The position numbers and the translations under genes are program-made. Positions 35,726 to 44,152 of a DNA stretch of 64,000 bases are shown here, one piece after another. The notes below the pieces were generated by a model. That model saw only the letters and a program-made list of their open reading frames with translations. It made no database searches and had not been told where the DNA came from. Each line of letters starts with the position of its first letter. Position 1 is the stretch's first letter. This DNA comes from Chelativorans sp. AA-79 (GTDB taxonomy: Bacteria; Pseudomonadota; Alphaproteobacteria; Rhizobiales; Rhizobiaceae): assembly GCF_029457495.1 (NCBI RefSeq), contig NZ_CP120361.1, positions 4,294,001 to 4,358,000 on the forward strand, written 5' to 3'.

Positions 35726-35973
35726 AGTGAGGCCCCGGGCAGTCCGCTATGAGCAATTCGGCAAGGAGACCGGGGCGCTGGTGTGCTGAGGCCTGTTTAG
35801 ATATGCGAGAATTCAGGGACGTGACGATGAGACCAAAGGTTGGCCTAGAAGAAGCTCGTGACGCCGAGTTCGCTCAGGCAAGGTTAGATCGGGCCTTAGG
35901 CCCAGACGACGACACGATGCTAAATCGATGCAGGAAGCGTCCCACTTTCTTTACCCAGAGCCGAGACAGTTAG

Positions 35974-37329
35974 ATGACGCGTTTCGATCCCACTGCCCGC
36001 TTCCAGCAGGAACGGCTGCCGCGCTATACAAGCTATCCGACCGCCCCGCATTTCTCCGATGCGATATCGCAAGAGACCTACGGAAGATGGCTCGCCTTCA
36101 TGCCAGGAGGTGTCAGCGGCTCGCTCTATGTGCACATTCCATTTTGCCGGTCGATGTGCTGGTACTGCGGGTGTCATACAACCATTACCAAGCATGATGC
36201 ACCGATTGACGACTACCTCTCGATATTGACACGCGAGATCAATCTCGTAGCCGATCGCATCGGGCAGATCTTTCCGGTACGTCATGTCCATTTCGGAGGT
36301 GGTACCCCGACGATCATGGCGCCGGGATCGTTCGTCGAACTCGTCACACTCATTAGAAAGAGGTTTCCTTTTGCTGCGGACGCTGAAATCGCCGTCGAAA
36401 TCGACCCACGCACGCTGAGCGACACAACGGTCTCGGCCCTCAGCGCAGCCGGCGTTACGCGAGCAAGCCTCGGTGTCCAAAGCCTGGATCCTGTGGTTCA
36501 GAGGGCAGTCAATCGCGTACAAGATCTCGACCAGATCGCTCGCGCGACTGAAGATCTGCGGAACGCAGGTATTTCCGGTGTGAATTTCGACCTCATTTAT
36601 GGGCTGCCGCACCAAACCGTAGTGTCGTGTGTGGAGACAGTCCTGCAGTGTGTTGCGCTGCGCCCTGACCGATTCGCAGTGTTCGGCTACGCGCATGTTC
36701 CACAGTTCAAGAAACATCAGCGCAAGATCGATGAAGCCACACTTGCCGACAGTACGGGTCGCCTCGCGCAAGCGGAAGCAATCGCGGCTCTGTTGATGGA
36801 AGCGGGCTACAAGCGGATCGGCTTCGATCACTTCGCCCTACCCGACGATGCCATAACACGAGCGCAATCGAGCGGACGGCTCCGTCGGAATTTTCAAGGC
36901 TACACCACCGATCCAGGCGACGTTTTGATCGGCTTCGGGGCATCTGCGATCGGGCGACTCTCCCAAGGCTACGTGCAGAACGAAGTCGCACTGCCCCGCT
37001 ATGCCGAGCGTATCGCCAGAGGCGAGCTCGCGACATCGAAGGGATACGCCCTGACAGCCGACGATCGCCTTCGGGCCGAAGTCATCGAACGCCTCATGTG
37101 CGACTTTCGCGTCGATGTGGACGAAGTGTGCCGGAAGCACGCCGTGCGACCCGACGTCTTGCTGCACGCGAATCAGCGGTTGTGCGATCTGGTCGCCGAG
37201 GGGCTCGTGGAGATCGACGGACCCATCATTTCCGTCTCTGAAGAGGCTTCCATTCTGGTGCGCAGCGTCGCATCGGCCTTCGACGCTTATCTCGGGTCGT
37301 CAAACAGACCCTACAGTCGTGCCGTGTGA
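35974..37329 (+). CDS. hemN: Oxygen-independent coproporphyrinogen III dehydrogenase
   Basis: 451 residues, full length. N-terminal PRYTSYPTAPHF and radical SAM CRSMCWYCGC (Cys58, 62, 65, with Cys67) match true HemN. The GGGTPTIMAP and GVNFDLIYGLPHQT motifs and the HemN C-terminal domain (about 370-430) are present. It makes protoporphyrinogen IX without oxygen, needed for haem of nitrate and NO reductases. The 296-bp upstream region holds one Crp/Fnr-type box and no convincing gene. Confidence 0.94.
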   Translation: MTRFDPTARFQQERLPRYTSYPTAPHFSDAISQETYGRWLAFMPGGVSGSLYVHIPFCRSMCWYCGCHTTITKHDAPIDDYLSILTREINLVADRIGQIFPVRHVHFGGGTPTIMAPGSFVELVTLIRKRFPFAADAEIAVEIDPRTLSDTTVSALSAAGVTRASLGVQSLDPVVQRAVNRVQDLDQIARATEDLRNAGISGVNFDLIYGLPHQTVVSCVETVLQCVALRPDRFAVFGYAHVPQFKKHQRKIDEATLADSTGRLAQAEAIAALLMEAGYKRIGFDHFALPDDAITRAQSSGRLRRNFQGYTTDPGDVLIGFGASAIGRLSQGYVQNEVALPRYAERIARGELATSKGYALTADDRLRAEVIERLMCDFRVDVDEVCRKHAVRPDVLLHANQRLCDLVAEGLVEIDGPIISVSEEASILVRSVASAFDAYLGSSNRPYSRAV

Positions 37330-37362
37330 ACGGCAGCCGAACGTGGCTACTCCAGATGTGGC

Positions 37363-38736
37363 TTATCGGCCTGCTTCACGTCCGCAGCACTTCTTGAATT
37401 TCCGGCCGCTCCCGCAGGGGCAGGGCTCGTTTCGACCTGCCTGACTACCAATGGATTTGCCAGGTAAATATCGGTTTCGCCGCATCTCCATCACGTGAGC
37501 GGCGGGTTGACCCTGGCGTACCAGATTCGCCATTGTCAGCAGATATGGGCCGGCATGATCGAAGAAACGCCTGTAGGATGCGCAGAAATAATTGAGGTTT
37601 GGCTCGCCGTCGGGCGACTCGAGAAAGCGGTGCTTGGGACAGCCGCCATTGCAGGCGAAGCGGTATTTGCACGTCAGGCAGCAGCTCGGCAGGGTGTCCC
37701 GCTTGTCGTCGCCGAACCGGCGCTGCCCGGGAGATGCGGCAAGTACGTCGAGTGGCGTCTTAGCGATGTTGCCGAGCAGATGCTGCGGGTAGACATAGTG
37801 GTCGCAGGCATAGAGATCACCATTGTGCTCCAGGGCCATTTGCTGGCCGCAGGTCTCGGCAAAGATGCAGAGGCTGGATGGTCCGCCCATCCATAGGCCC
37901 AATTGCACGTCGAAGAGCTGCACGAAGATACGCCCGACATCTTGCGCGATCCATTCGTCGAAGACGCCGCAAAGAAATTCGCCGTAGGCTTTCGGCAGCA
38001 CGCTCCAGGGCGTTACCCGTGCCCTTGCCGCGCCGTCGTCCTGCTCCGGCGGACCGGCGAGCATTCCGCCTTCCGCCGCCCGCTCGACCAGCGGAATGAA
38101 CTGCATGAACTCGACGCCCATGTCTTTGAGAAAGCGGTACACCTCCTTCGGCCGGCGCGCGTTCTGCCGGTGCACGACCGTCAAGGTGTTGAATTCCACC
38201 TTCTGGTCACGCAGGAGTTCAAGGGCGGCGACGACCTTGTCGAATGTCGGCATATCGCGGCGATCGACCCTGTAGCGGTCATGCTGCTCCCGCGGGCCGT
38301 CGATGCTGATACCGACGAGAAAGTCATTCGCCTTGAAGAAGGCCGCCCAGTCCTCATCCAGCAAGGTGCCGTTCGTCTGTATCGCGTTCCGGACGACTTT
38401 CCCTTTCGGACAATACCTCTCTTCGAGGTCCACGACTTTCCGAAAGAACTCGATACCCAGCAGCGTCGGCTCGCCGCCCTGCCATGAAAACCAGATCTCC
38501 GGCATGTCCAGCCGGTTCTGGGAGGCTATGTAGTCCCTTATGAAGATCTCGAGCACATCGTCGCTCATCCGGAATTTTCGTGTATCCGGATAAAGCCGTT
38601 CCTTCTCGAGATAGTAGCAATACCGGCAGTCAAGATTGCAGCGCGGACCTCCGGGCTTGACCATGACGTGAAACGGCATCGGCGGATGGGGAGGGCTTCC
38701 TGGCAATGAGATCTGCCTGCCTCGTTGGCTGAACAT
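37363..38736 (-). CDS. Anaerobic sulfatase maturase-type radical SAM/SPASM enzyme
   Basis: 457 residues. Radical SAM CNLDCRYC at Cys33, 37, 40, SWQGGEPTLLGIEFF, and SPASM Cys-rich region (CGQQ...CDHYVYP, CCLTCKYRFACNGGC). The last 20 residues form a SEC-C motif (CPCGSGRKFKKCC), which binds zinc. anSME enzymes turn an active-site Cys or Ser of sulfatases into formylglycine. No sulfatase is seen in the window, so the true substrate is unknown. It diverges from the second Crp/Fnr gene. Confidence 0.87.
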   Translation of the reverse strand: MFSQRGRQISLPGSPPHPPMPFHVMVKPGGPRCNLDCRYCYYLEKERLYPDTRKFRMSDDVLEIFIRDYIASQNRLDMPEIWFSWQGGEPTLLGIEFFRKVVDLEERYCPKGKVVRNAIQTNGTLLDEDWAAFFKANDFLVGISIDGPREQHDRYRVDRRDMPTFDKVVAALELLRDQKVEFNTLTVVHRQNARRPKEVYRFLKDMGVEFMQFIPLVERAAEGGMLAGPPEQDDGAARARVTPWSVLPKAYGEFLCGVFDEWIAQDVGRIFVQLFDVQLGLWMGGPSSLCIFAETCGQQMALEHNGDLYACDHYVYPQHLLGNIAKTPLDVLAASPGQRRFGDDKRDTLPSCCLTCKYRFACNGGCPKHRFLESPDGEPNLNYFCASYRRFFDHAGPYLLTMANLVRQGQPAAHVMEMRRNRYLPGKSIGSQAGRNEPCPCGSGRKFKKCCGREAGR

Positions 38737-38815
38737 GATGTGCCGACCTTTTCACATGCGAACTTGGACAAAACGACGCGTATTGTCCTTCCGAGAGCGC
38801 TTGAACTCTGCGACA

Positions 38816-38848
38816 GGATAAAGATATAGTAAAAATATATCTTTATCC
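38816..38848. repeat. 13-bp perfect inverted repeat, 7-nt spacer
   Basis: GGATAAAGATATA (38816-38828), spacer GTAAAAA, then its exact complement (38836-38848). It is much richer in A and T than the surroundings and lies between the divergent anSME-type and Crp/Fnr genes. It is likely an operator or a stem-loop. Confidence 0.65.
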
Positions 38849-38867
38849 ATATTCGGCGGTAATGACC

Positions 38868-38899
38868 ATGTCCCATGACAACTTGGAAAATGTCCCATG
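38868..38899. promoter_or_regulatory. Two direct repeats ATGTCCCATG, 22 bp apart
   Basis: Identical 10-mers at 38868-38877 and 38890-38899. Their 22-bp spacing is about two helical turns, which would place two protein molecules on the same DNA face. Candidate operator for a regulator of either flanking gene. Confidence 0.4.
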
Positions 38900-39044
38900 T
38901 TCCGCAACCGGCAAATGGCTGGGCGCCTTGCAACAGTTGACGATTTCGAGAAAGCGCGGAGCGATGTGCCCCATACGGCGATGAAAAAAGCCGCTTGTGC
39001 CGATGACGGCTGCAACATTGGATCGACTGGGCTGGAGTGAACCT

Positions 39045-39764
39045 ATGGCGCATCAACATATCCGCGACGATGTCCTGCCCGGCCTCGACCGCGCCTTGCT
39101 TCGTGGGTTCGGATTGTTCGAGGCGATGAGCGAGTCGGAGTTGGAGAACATCCTGCGCCCGGCCCGAGTGCGCCGGGTTCAACAAGGCCAAGCTGTATTC
39201 CGGCAAGGGGATGCAGCTCGTCACTTCTATCTGCTGCTCCAAGGCCGACTGAAGGTCGTGCAGGTGACTGAGGAAGGCCACCAGATTGTCGTCCGCATCG
39301 TTAATCCGGGCGAACTGTTCGGTGTCGCCAAGGCATTGCGCCGCACGGACTATCCGGGCACGGCGATGGCGGTGCTGGAGAGCACGGCTTTGGCATGGAA
39401 CTCCGCGTTGTGGGACGACATGACGGAGCATCATCCGGCGCTCACGATGAATGCCTTGCATATGGTCGCCCGGCACCTGCAGGAGCTTCATGCGCGGGTC
39501 AGGGAGCTTTCGACGGAAGACGTCGAACGCCGCATGGCGCATGCGCTGGTGCGGCTGTCGATGCATGCGGGTCGCCGTACAAAAGACGGGATCCTGATCG
39601 ACTTCCCCGTAACCCGCCAGGACATCGCGGAGATGACGGGAACCACGATCCCGACGGTGAGCCGCATTCTCGGTAGCTGGGCGGAACGAGGCCTCGTTGA
39701 AATCGGGCGTCTGCGTATCGTGCTCCGCGAGCCTCACAAGCTGTTCGATCTGGCGAGGCGGTAG
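39045..39764 (+). CDS. Crp/Fnr-family regulator (NnrR/Dnr-like), second copy
   Basis: I start at 39045 after TGGAGTGA, giving 239 residues; 38997 (GTG) and 39003 are alternatives. An effector-binding beta-roll (FEAMSESELENILRPARVRR, VFRQGDAARHFYLLLQGRL) precedes the helix-turn-helix RQDIAEMTGTTIPTVSRIL. The protein contains no Cys, so no Fe-S cluster. It resembles the Dnr/NnrR group that senses NO through haem. It lies just upstream of the nor region and is a good candidate for the TTG-N8-CAA boxes. It is a paralogue of the gene at 33944. Confidence 0.88.
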   Translation: MAHQHIRDDVLPGLDRALLRGFGLFEAMSESELENILRPARVRRVQQGQAVFRQGDAARHFYLLLQGRLKVVQVTEEGHQIVVRIVNPGELFGVAKALRRTDYPGTAMAVLESTALAWNSALWDDMTEHHPALTMNALHMVARHLQELHARVRELSTEDVERRMAHALVRLSMHAGRRTKDGILIDFPVTRQDIAEMTGTTIPTVSRILGSWAERGLVEIGRLRIVLREPHKLFDLARR

Positions 39765-39834
39765 TTCGGGTAACGAGAAGCGTCTCTGAACCTGGCGCGC
39801 TAGCGTCTCGACCCGGAATGCCCGCATGGTCGGA

Positions 39835-40062
39835 TCAATTCCCATCGATGCCGCCATGCTCCATGTTTGTCCGAATCACCACCCGAAGGTCGGCAAGGAA
39901 GTGATCGAGGTCGATGCCATGCTCGCGGCAAGCATCAGCCAGCGTGTGAAAGCGGCCGATAGGACAGCCGACACAGTGCATCCTGTAATTGAGAAAGACG
40001 CGGATCGTTTCCGGCCAGCGGCGCATGACATCATCGACATAGTGATCAGGCGTCATGGGCAT
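39835..40062 (-). CDS. DUF1858 domain protein
   Basis: 75 residues. The sequence YVDDVMRRWPETIRVFLNYR, then CVGCPIGRFHTLADACREHG, is the DUF1858/ScdA-N pattern with two Cys. Related domains occur at the N-terminus of Ric/YtfE iron-cluster repair proteins and in hybrid-cluster contexts. It is 70 bases downstream of the small membrane gene and divergent from norE. A role in NO-related repair is an inference. Confidence 0.8.
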   Translation of the reverse strand: MPMTPDHYVDDVMRRWPETIRVFLNYRMHCVGCPIGRFHTLADACREHGIDLDHFLADLRVVIRTNMEHGGIDGN

Positions 40063-40132
40063 CGTGGTTCTTCCAGCCTGTCGACTCCGTAGTTACCCTG
40101 GGGCGACTTCCGGTCCGAATGGACACGGCTGC

Positions 40133-40288
40133 CTACTGGGTAAGGAAAAGGGCCGTCGCGATCGCGACCGACAGGAGGACCGCCGTGACGGTCGCGCTCG
40201 GACGCAACGCGCCCATCCGGTGCAAGACCAGTGCAAAGAGGATGATGAGCGGCGTTGCCACCGCCAATCCGATCTGTGCATCGCTCAC
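40133..40288 (-). CDS. 51-residue two-helix membrane protein
   Basis: The frame starts with GTG at 40288, with AGGAGG 12 bases upstream. It encodes 51 residues: SDAQIGLAVATPLIILFALV, a short basic turn (LHRMGALRPS), and a second helix (TVTAVLLSVAIATALFL). Third positions are GC-rich as in neighbouring genes. It diverges from norE over a shared Crp/Fnr box and would be transcribed with the DUF1858 gene. No family name is known. Confidence 0.55.
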   Translation of the reverse strand: MSDAQIGLAVATPLIILFALVLHRMGALRPSATVTAVLLSVAIATALFLTQ

Positions 40289-40353
40289 GTGACGTATGCT
40301 CCTCCTGTGTCACTAGACAGGAGGTATTATAGCCCGAAATGAACCGAAACTGT

Positions 40354-40367
40354 TTGCGCCACGACAA
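40354..40367. promoter_or_regulatory. Crp/Fnr-type box TTGCGCCACGACAA
   Basis: Lies 64 bases before norE on the plus strand and 66 before the 51-residue gene on the minus strand, so it could serve both promoters. Its arms TTGCG/GACAA resemble the R. sphaeroides NnrR box. Confidence 0.7.
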
Positions 40368-40430
40368 TGAAGAGACCTGTTTGTTGGGTTCAATGGGACG
40401 CGACTGGAATCAGCGAGCAGTGCAAGAACC

Positions 40431-41030
40431 GTGGCCAACATCGAAGACAACCTGAAAAGCCCGGAGCATGCTGGCGCAGCGCACGGAGAGTGGAGCGCGC
40501 TGTCGGATTTGCCCGGACATCCGATGATGTGGGTCCTGATTTTCAGTGAACTGGTCGCTTTCGGCGTTATGCTGGTCGCCTTCTCCGTAGCGCGGGCGGC
40601 GCTTCCGGCGCTCTTCGCCGCCGGGCAGGCCACGCTTGATCCTTTCGTCGGCGGCTTCAATACGGTCGTGCTCGTAACAAGCGGCTGGCTTGCCGCCTGG
40701 GCGGTGCGCGCGCGGGTGGACGGCCGCGGATCAACCTCGAGTTTTGCTCTTGTCGGCGCTATCTTTTTCGGTTTGGTCTTCGTGGCAGTGAAGCTCTTCG
40801 AGTACGCGGCGAAGGTCGAGGCGGGCATCGGCCTGGAGACCGATACGTTTTTTACGCTCTATTTTCTCATCACGGGGTTTCACCTGCTGCATGTGCTGCT
40901 CGGCATTGTCATCCTCGGCGTCGTCGCCTTTTCGGGCACCGTCGAAGCCCTACGAACCGGTGCGGCCTTCTGGCATATGGTGGACCTCGTCTGGGTCGTC
41001 ATGTACCCGCTGATCTATCTGGTGGGATGA
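40431..41030 (+). CDS. norE: NorE, cytochrome c oxidase subunit III-like protein
   Basis: 199 residues from a GTG start. Five hydrophobic helices; HPMMWVLIFSELVAFGVMLV, the Glu in KLFEYAAK and FHLLHVLLGIVIL match the subunit III family as NorE. NorE is not catalytic but helps NO reductase activity or assembly. The next gene is norF. Confidence 0.9.
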   Translation: MANIEDNLKSPEHAGAAHGEWSALSDLPGHPMMWVLIFSELVAFGVMLVAFSVARAALPALFAAGQATLDPFVGGFNTVVLVTSGWLAAWAVRARVDGRGSTSSFALVGAIFFGLVFVAVKLFEYAAKVEAGIGLETDTFFTLYFLITGFHLLHVLLGIVILGVVAFSGTVEALRTGAAFWHMVDLVWVVMYPLIYLVG

Positions 41031-41037
41031 GGTGGTG

Positions 41038-41304
41038 ATGCCGTTCGATCTCGCGCGCAGCTGGGGCATCCTCGTCGTCCTGAGCCTGCTGAGCCTGTTG
41101 GGCAGCCACATCGCGTGGCCTGCACTCGCGGCTAACGCCGCCGTTCTCCTGCTCGGAATCGGCAAAGCGCGACTCATCCTGCTCGACTTCATGGAATTGC
41201 GGCATGTCCCGCGTTCCTGGCGCGCAGTCTTTGCGTGGTGGCTCGGGCTCATTGCCGCGACAGCGTGGATCACGCCTCTTTGGCCAATCCTCTGGATGCA
41301 TTGA
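41038..41304 (+). CDS. norF: NorF small membrane protein
   Basis: 88 residues from the ATG at 41038; GTGs at 41032 and 41035 are in frame. Three hydrophobic segments with KARLILLDFMELRHVPRSWR, a pattern of NorF and cytochrome oxidase subunit IV-like proteins. It follows norE by 7 bases. It is an accessory of nitric oxide reductase. Confidence 0.85.
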   Translation: MPFDLARSWGILVVLSLLSLLGSHIAWPALAANAAVLLLGIGKARLILLDFMELRHVPRSWRAVFAWWLGLIAATAWITPLWPILWMH

Positions 41305-41324
41305 TCGCACTTTCCGGTGGCTGG

Positions 41325-41338
41325 TTGTTCCAGAACAA
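41325..41338 (+). promoter_or_regulatory. Crp/Fnr-type box TTGTTCCAGAACAA
   Basis: Perfect arms TTGTT/AACAA, 112 bases before norC. It shows that norCBQD has its own promoter rather than depending on norEF. A GC-rich hairpin (GCCCC/GGGGC around 41400) lies between the box and norC. Confidence 0.7.
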
Positions 41339-41449
41339 AGAGCGGAAGAGATGTCGCGACTAGCTTGCCGACGCCTTCATCAAGCTCCATGACCCGCCCC
41401 TCCCGGCGGGGCTGCGGCAGCCTCAATCTCATCTTCGGAGAGGATCGCA

Positions 41450-41902
41450 ATGGCGGAAAGCCTCACCAAATCTGCGGCGAGAAACGTCTTCTACGGCGGC
41501 TCGCTATTCTTCTTCATCATATTCGTGGGCCTCACCGCCCACAGTCACTTCTACATGGTGGAAACCTCCACAGACAAAGCTGGCCTCACTGCGTCGGTCG
41601 CGCGCGGCAAGCACGTCTGGGAGAAGAACTCCTGCATCAACTGCCATACGCTGCTCGGCGAGGGCGCCTATTTCGCGCCGGAACTCGGCAATCTCTGGAT
41701 TCGCTGGGGCGGCGACGCGGATCCTGAAACCGCACGCGAGATACTCAAGGCCTGGATGGAGTCTCAGCCTTCAGGGATCGAAGGCCGCCGCCAGATGCCG
41801 CAGTTCAATCTGACGGACCAGGAGATGTCGGACCTTGCGGACTTCCTGGAGTGGACGAGCCGCATCAAGACCCAGAACTGGCCCCCCAACGACGCCGGAT
41901 GA
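41450..41902 (+). CDS. norC: Nitric oxide reductase cytochrome c subunit
   Basis: 150 residues. One N-terminal membrane anchor (about 15-32), haem c motif CINCH (about residues 63-67) and a Met ligand in RRQMPQF. NorC passes electrons from cytochrome c to NorB at the periplasmic face. Its stop is followed by norB within 14 bases. Confidence 0.95.
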   Translation: MAESLTKSAARNVFYGGSLFFFIIFVGLTAHSHFYMVETSTDKAGLTASVARGKHVWEKNSCINCHTLLGEGAYFAPELGNLWIRWGGDADPETAREILKAWMESQPSGIEGRRQMPQFNLTDQEMSDLADFLEWTSRIKTQNWPPNDAG

Positions 41903-41916
41903 ACGAGGAGCGAAAC

Positions 41917-43263
41917 ATGCGATACAAGACCCAACGGATAGCGCTTCTCTATTTCTACGGCGCGCTTGCCCTGTTCCTGGCCCAGGTGACGTTCGGCGTG
42001 GTGGCCGGAACCATCTACGTTCTGCCCAACACGCTTTCCGAGCTTCTGCCCTTCAACATCGTGCGCATGATCCACACCAACGCGCTGGTCGTGTGGCTGC
42101 TGATGGGCTTCATGGGCGCCACCTATTACCTCCTGCCGGAGGAGACGGAAACCGAGCTTTACAGCCCGAAGCTCGCCGTCTTGCAGTTCTGGCTGTTCTT
42201 CGTCGCCGCGGCGATTGCGGTTGTGGGCTATCTCTTCCGTATCCACGAAGGGCGCGAGTTTCTCGAGCAGCCCTTCGCCATCAAGGTCGGCATCGTCGTC
42301 GTGGTGCTGATGTTCCTCTTCAACGTGACGATGACCGCGCTCAAGGGGCGGAAGACCACGGTCACCAACATCCTCCTGTTCGGCCTGTGGGGGCTCGCGC
42401 TCTTCTTCCTCTTCGCCTTCTACAATCCGGCCAATCTCGCGCTCGACAAGATGTACTGGTGGTACGTCATCCACCTCTGGGTGGAAGGCGTGTGGGAGCT
42501 GATCATGGCATCGATCCTCGCTTTCCTCATGATCAAGCTCAACGGCATCGACCGGGAAGTGGTCGAGAAGTGGCTTTATGTCATTGTCGGCCTGGCGCTT
42601 TTCTCAGGCATCCTAGGTACCGGCCACCACTATTACTGGATCGGCGCGCCCGGCTACTGGCAATGGATCGGCTCGCTTTTCTCGACGCTGGAGGTCGCCC
42701 CCTTCTTCGCCATGGTCGCCTTTACGGTGACGATGACCTGGAAGGCCGGCCGCCGCCATCCCAACCGGGCGGCGCTTCTCTGGTCCGTCGGCTGCTCGAT
42801 CATGGCCTTCCTCGGCGCCGGCGTCTGGGGCTTCCTGCACACGCTCTCGTCGGTGAACTACTACACCCACGGCACGCAGGTGACCGCCGCCCACGGCCAC
42901 CTCGCCTTCTTCGGCGCCTATGTGATGCTGAACCTCGCAGTGATGGCCTACGCCTGGCCGGAGCTCAAGCGCCGCGCGCCCTACAATCAGTGGCTTTCCA
43001 TGGCGAGCTGCTGGATCATGTGCACGGCCATGATGGTGATGACCTTCGCGCTCACCTTCGCCGGCGTCGTCCAGGTGCATCTCCAGCGCGTGCTCGGCGA
43101 GAGCTACATGGAGGTCCAGGACCAGCTTGCCCTGTTCTACTGGATCCGCCTCGGCTCCGGCGTCACCGTTCTGGTGGCGGTGCTGATGTTCGTCTGGGCG
43201 CTTCTCGTTCCCGGCCGCGCGGCGAATACGCAGCAGGAAGGCACCATGCAACCGGCCGAATAG
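41917..43263 (+). CDS. norB: Nitric oxide reductase catalytic subunit (cNOR type)
   Basis: I start at 41917 with GAGGAG 6 bases upstream, giving 448 residues; 41899 and 41851 are in-frame alternatives. Twelve hydrophobic helices with haem and FeB ligands: IHTNALVVW, HLWVEGVWEL, GTGHHYYWIG and AHGHLAFFGAY. The lack of an N-terminal quinol-oxidase extension fits the cytochrome c-dependent type with NorC. It reduces 2 NO to N2O in the inner membrane. Confidence 0.96.
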   Translation: MRYKTQRIALLYFYGALALFLAQVTFGVVAGTIYVLPNTLSELLPFNIVRMIHTNALVVWLLMGFMGATYYLLPEETETELYSPKLAVLQFWLFFVAAAIAVVGYLFRIHEGREFLEQPFAIKVGIVVVVLMFLFNVTMTALKGRKTTVTNILLFGLWGLALFFLFAFYNPANLALDKMYWWYVIHLWVEGVWELIMASILAFLMIKLNGIDREVVEKWLYVIVGLALFSGILGTGHHYYWIGAPGYWQWIGSLFSTLEVAPFFAMVAFTVTMTWKAGRRHPNRAALLWSVGCSIMAFLGAGVWGFLHTLSSVNYYTHGTQVTAAHGHLAFFGAYVMLNLAVMAYAWPELKRRAPYNQWLSMASCWIMCTAMMVMTFALTFAGVVQVHLQRVLGESYMEVQDQLALFYWIRLGSGVTVLVAVLMFVWALLVPGRAANTQQEGTMQPAE

Positions 43264-43330
43264 AAAATCAGGCGGCGCGCGCGCTGTCGCCCCGCTTCTC
43301 CCGACCCTGCCAGTGACGAAGGACCCAGCG

Positions 43331-44146
43331 ATGATGCAGAGCGCGCTGAAAGCCGTACCCCACCCCACGTCCGATATTCCGTACTATGTTCCCGCCGGCA
43401 ATGAGTGCGCGCTCTTCGAACATGCCTGGAGGCGGCGGCTGCCCGTGCTCTTGAAGGGGCCGACAGGCTGCGGCAAGACGCGCTTCGTCGCGCACATGGC
43501 GGCGCAGCTCGGCCTTCCGCTTACAACGGTCTCTTGCCATGACGATCTTGCCGCCGCCGACCTTACCGGCCGTTATCTGCTGAAGGGTGGCGAAACGGTT
43601 TGGGTGGACGGACCGCTGACGCGGGCCGCGCGCGAGGGCGGCATCTGCTATCTCGACGAGGTCGTGGAAGCGCGCAAGGACGTGGCCGTTGTCCTTCATC
43701 CGCTGACCGACGACCGGCGTATCCTTCCGCTTGAGCGGACGGGCGAGGAGATCAAAGCGCCCGACGGCTTCATGCTGGTCGTCTCCTACAATCCCGGGTA
43801 CCAAAATCTGCTCAAGTCGCTCAAACCCTCGACGCGCCAGCGCTTCGTGGCGATCGGCTTCGATTTTCTGCCGCTCGACCACGAGGTCGCCGTCGTCGCC
43901 GCCGAGAGCGGCCTTGCCGAGGAGGAGGTGCGCCCGCTCGTGCTTCTCGCGCAGCGCCTGCGTGCATTGAAGGGGCAGGACCTCGAAGAAGGCGTCTCGA
44001 CGCGCCTCGTCATCTACTGCGCAACGCTCATCGCCGAGGGACTCGGGATCGAGGAAGCGGTGAGAGCGGCCATGATCGAACCGCTAACGGACGAGCCGGA
44101 TGTCCGGGAGGCACTCACGGAAATCGCCCGGGCCACGTTCGGCTGA
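43331..44146 (+). CDS. norQ: NorQ, MoxR-type AAA+ ATPase for NO reductase activation
   Basis: 271 residues from the ATG at 43331. Walker A GPTGCGKTRF (about residue 43), Walker B GICYLDEVVEA and sensor sequence VVSYNPGYQ, as in CbbQ/NirQ/NorQ. With NorD it inserts or activates the non-haem iron of NorB. norD follows after 6 bases. Confidence 0.95.
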   Translation: MMQSALKAVPHPTSDIPYYVPAGNECALFEHAWRRRLPVLLKGPTGCGKTRFVAHMAAQLGLPLTTVSCHDDLAAADLTGRYLLKGGETVWVDGPLTRAAREGGICYLDEVVEARKDVAVVLHPLTDDRRILPLERTGEEIKAPDGFMLVVSYNPGYQNLLKSLKPSTRQRFVAIGFDFLPLDHEVAVVAAESGLAEEEVRPLVLLAQRLRALKGQDLEEGVSTRLVIYCATLIAEGLGIEEAVRAAMIEPLTDEPDVREALTEIARATFG

Positions 44147-44152
44147 GGCACC

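Larger units (their letters stand above)
38737..39044. other. 308-bp divergent intergenic region
   Basis: Contains a 33-bp AT-rich inverted repeat and a pair of 10-bp direct repeats, both listed separately. No standard TTG-N8-CAA box is found, unlike the neighbouring operons. Confidence 0.6.

Noticed and set aside
35749..35973. 74-codon plus frame before hemN
   Set aside because: No ribosome site, family or hydrophobic pattern; overlaps the hemN leader.
40381..40393. TTGTTGGGTTCAA near norE
   Set aside because: Spacing is seven bases; the box at 40354 is the better match.
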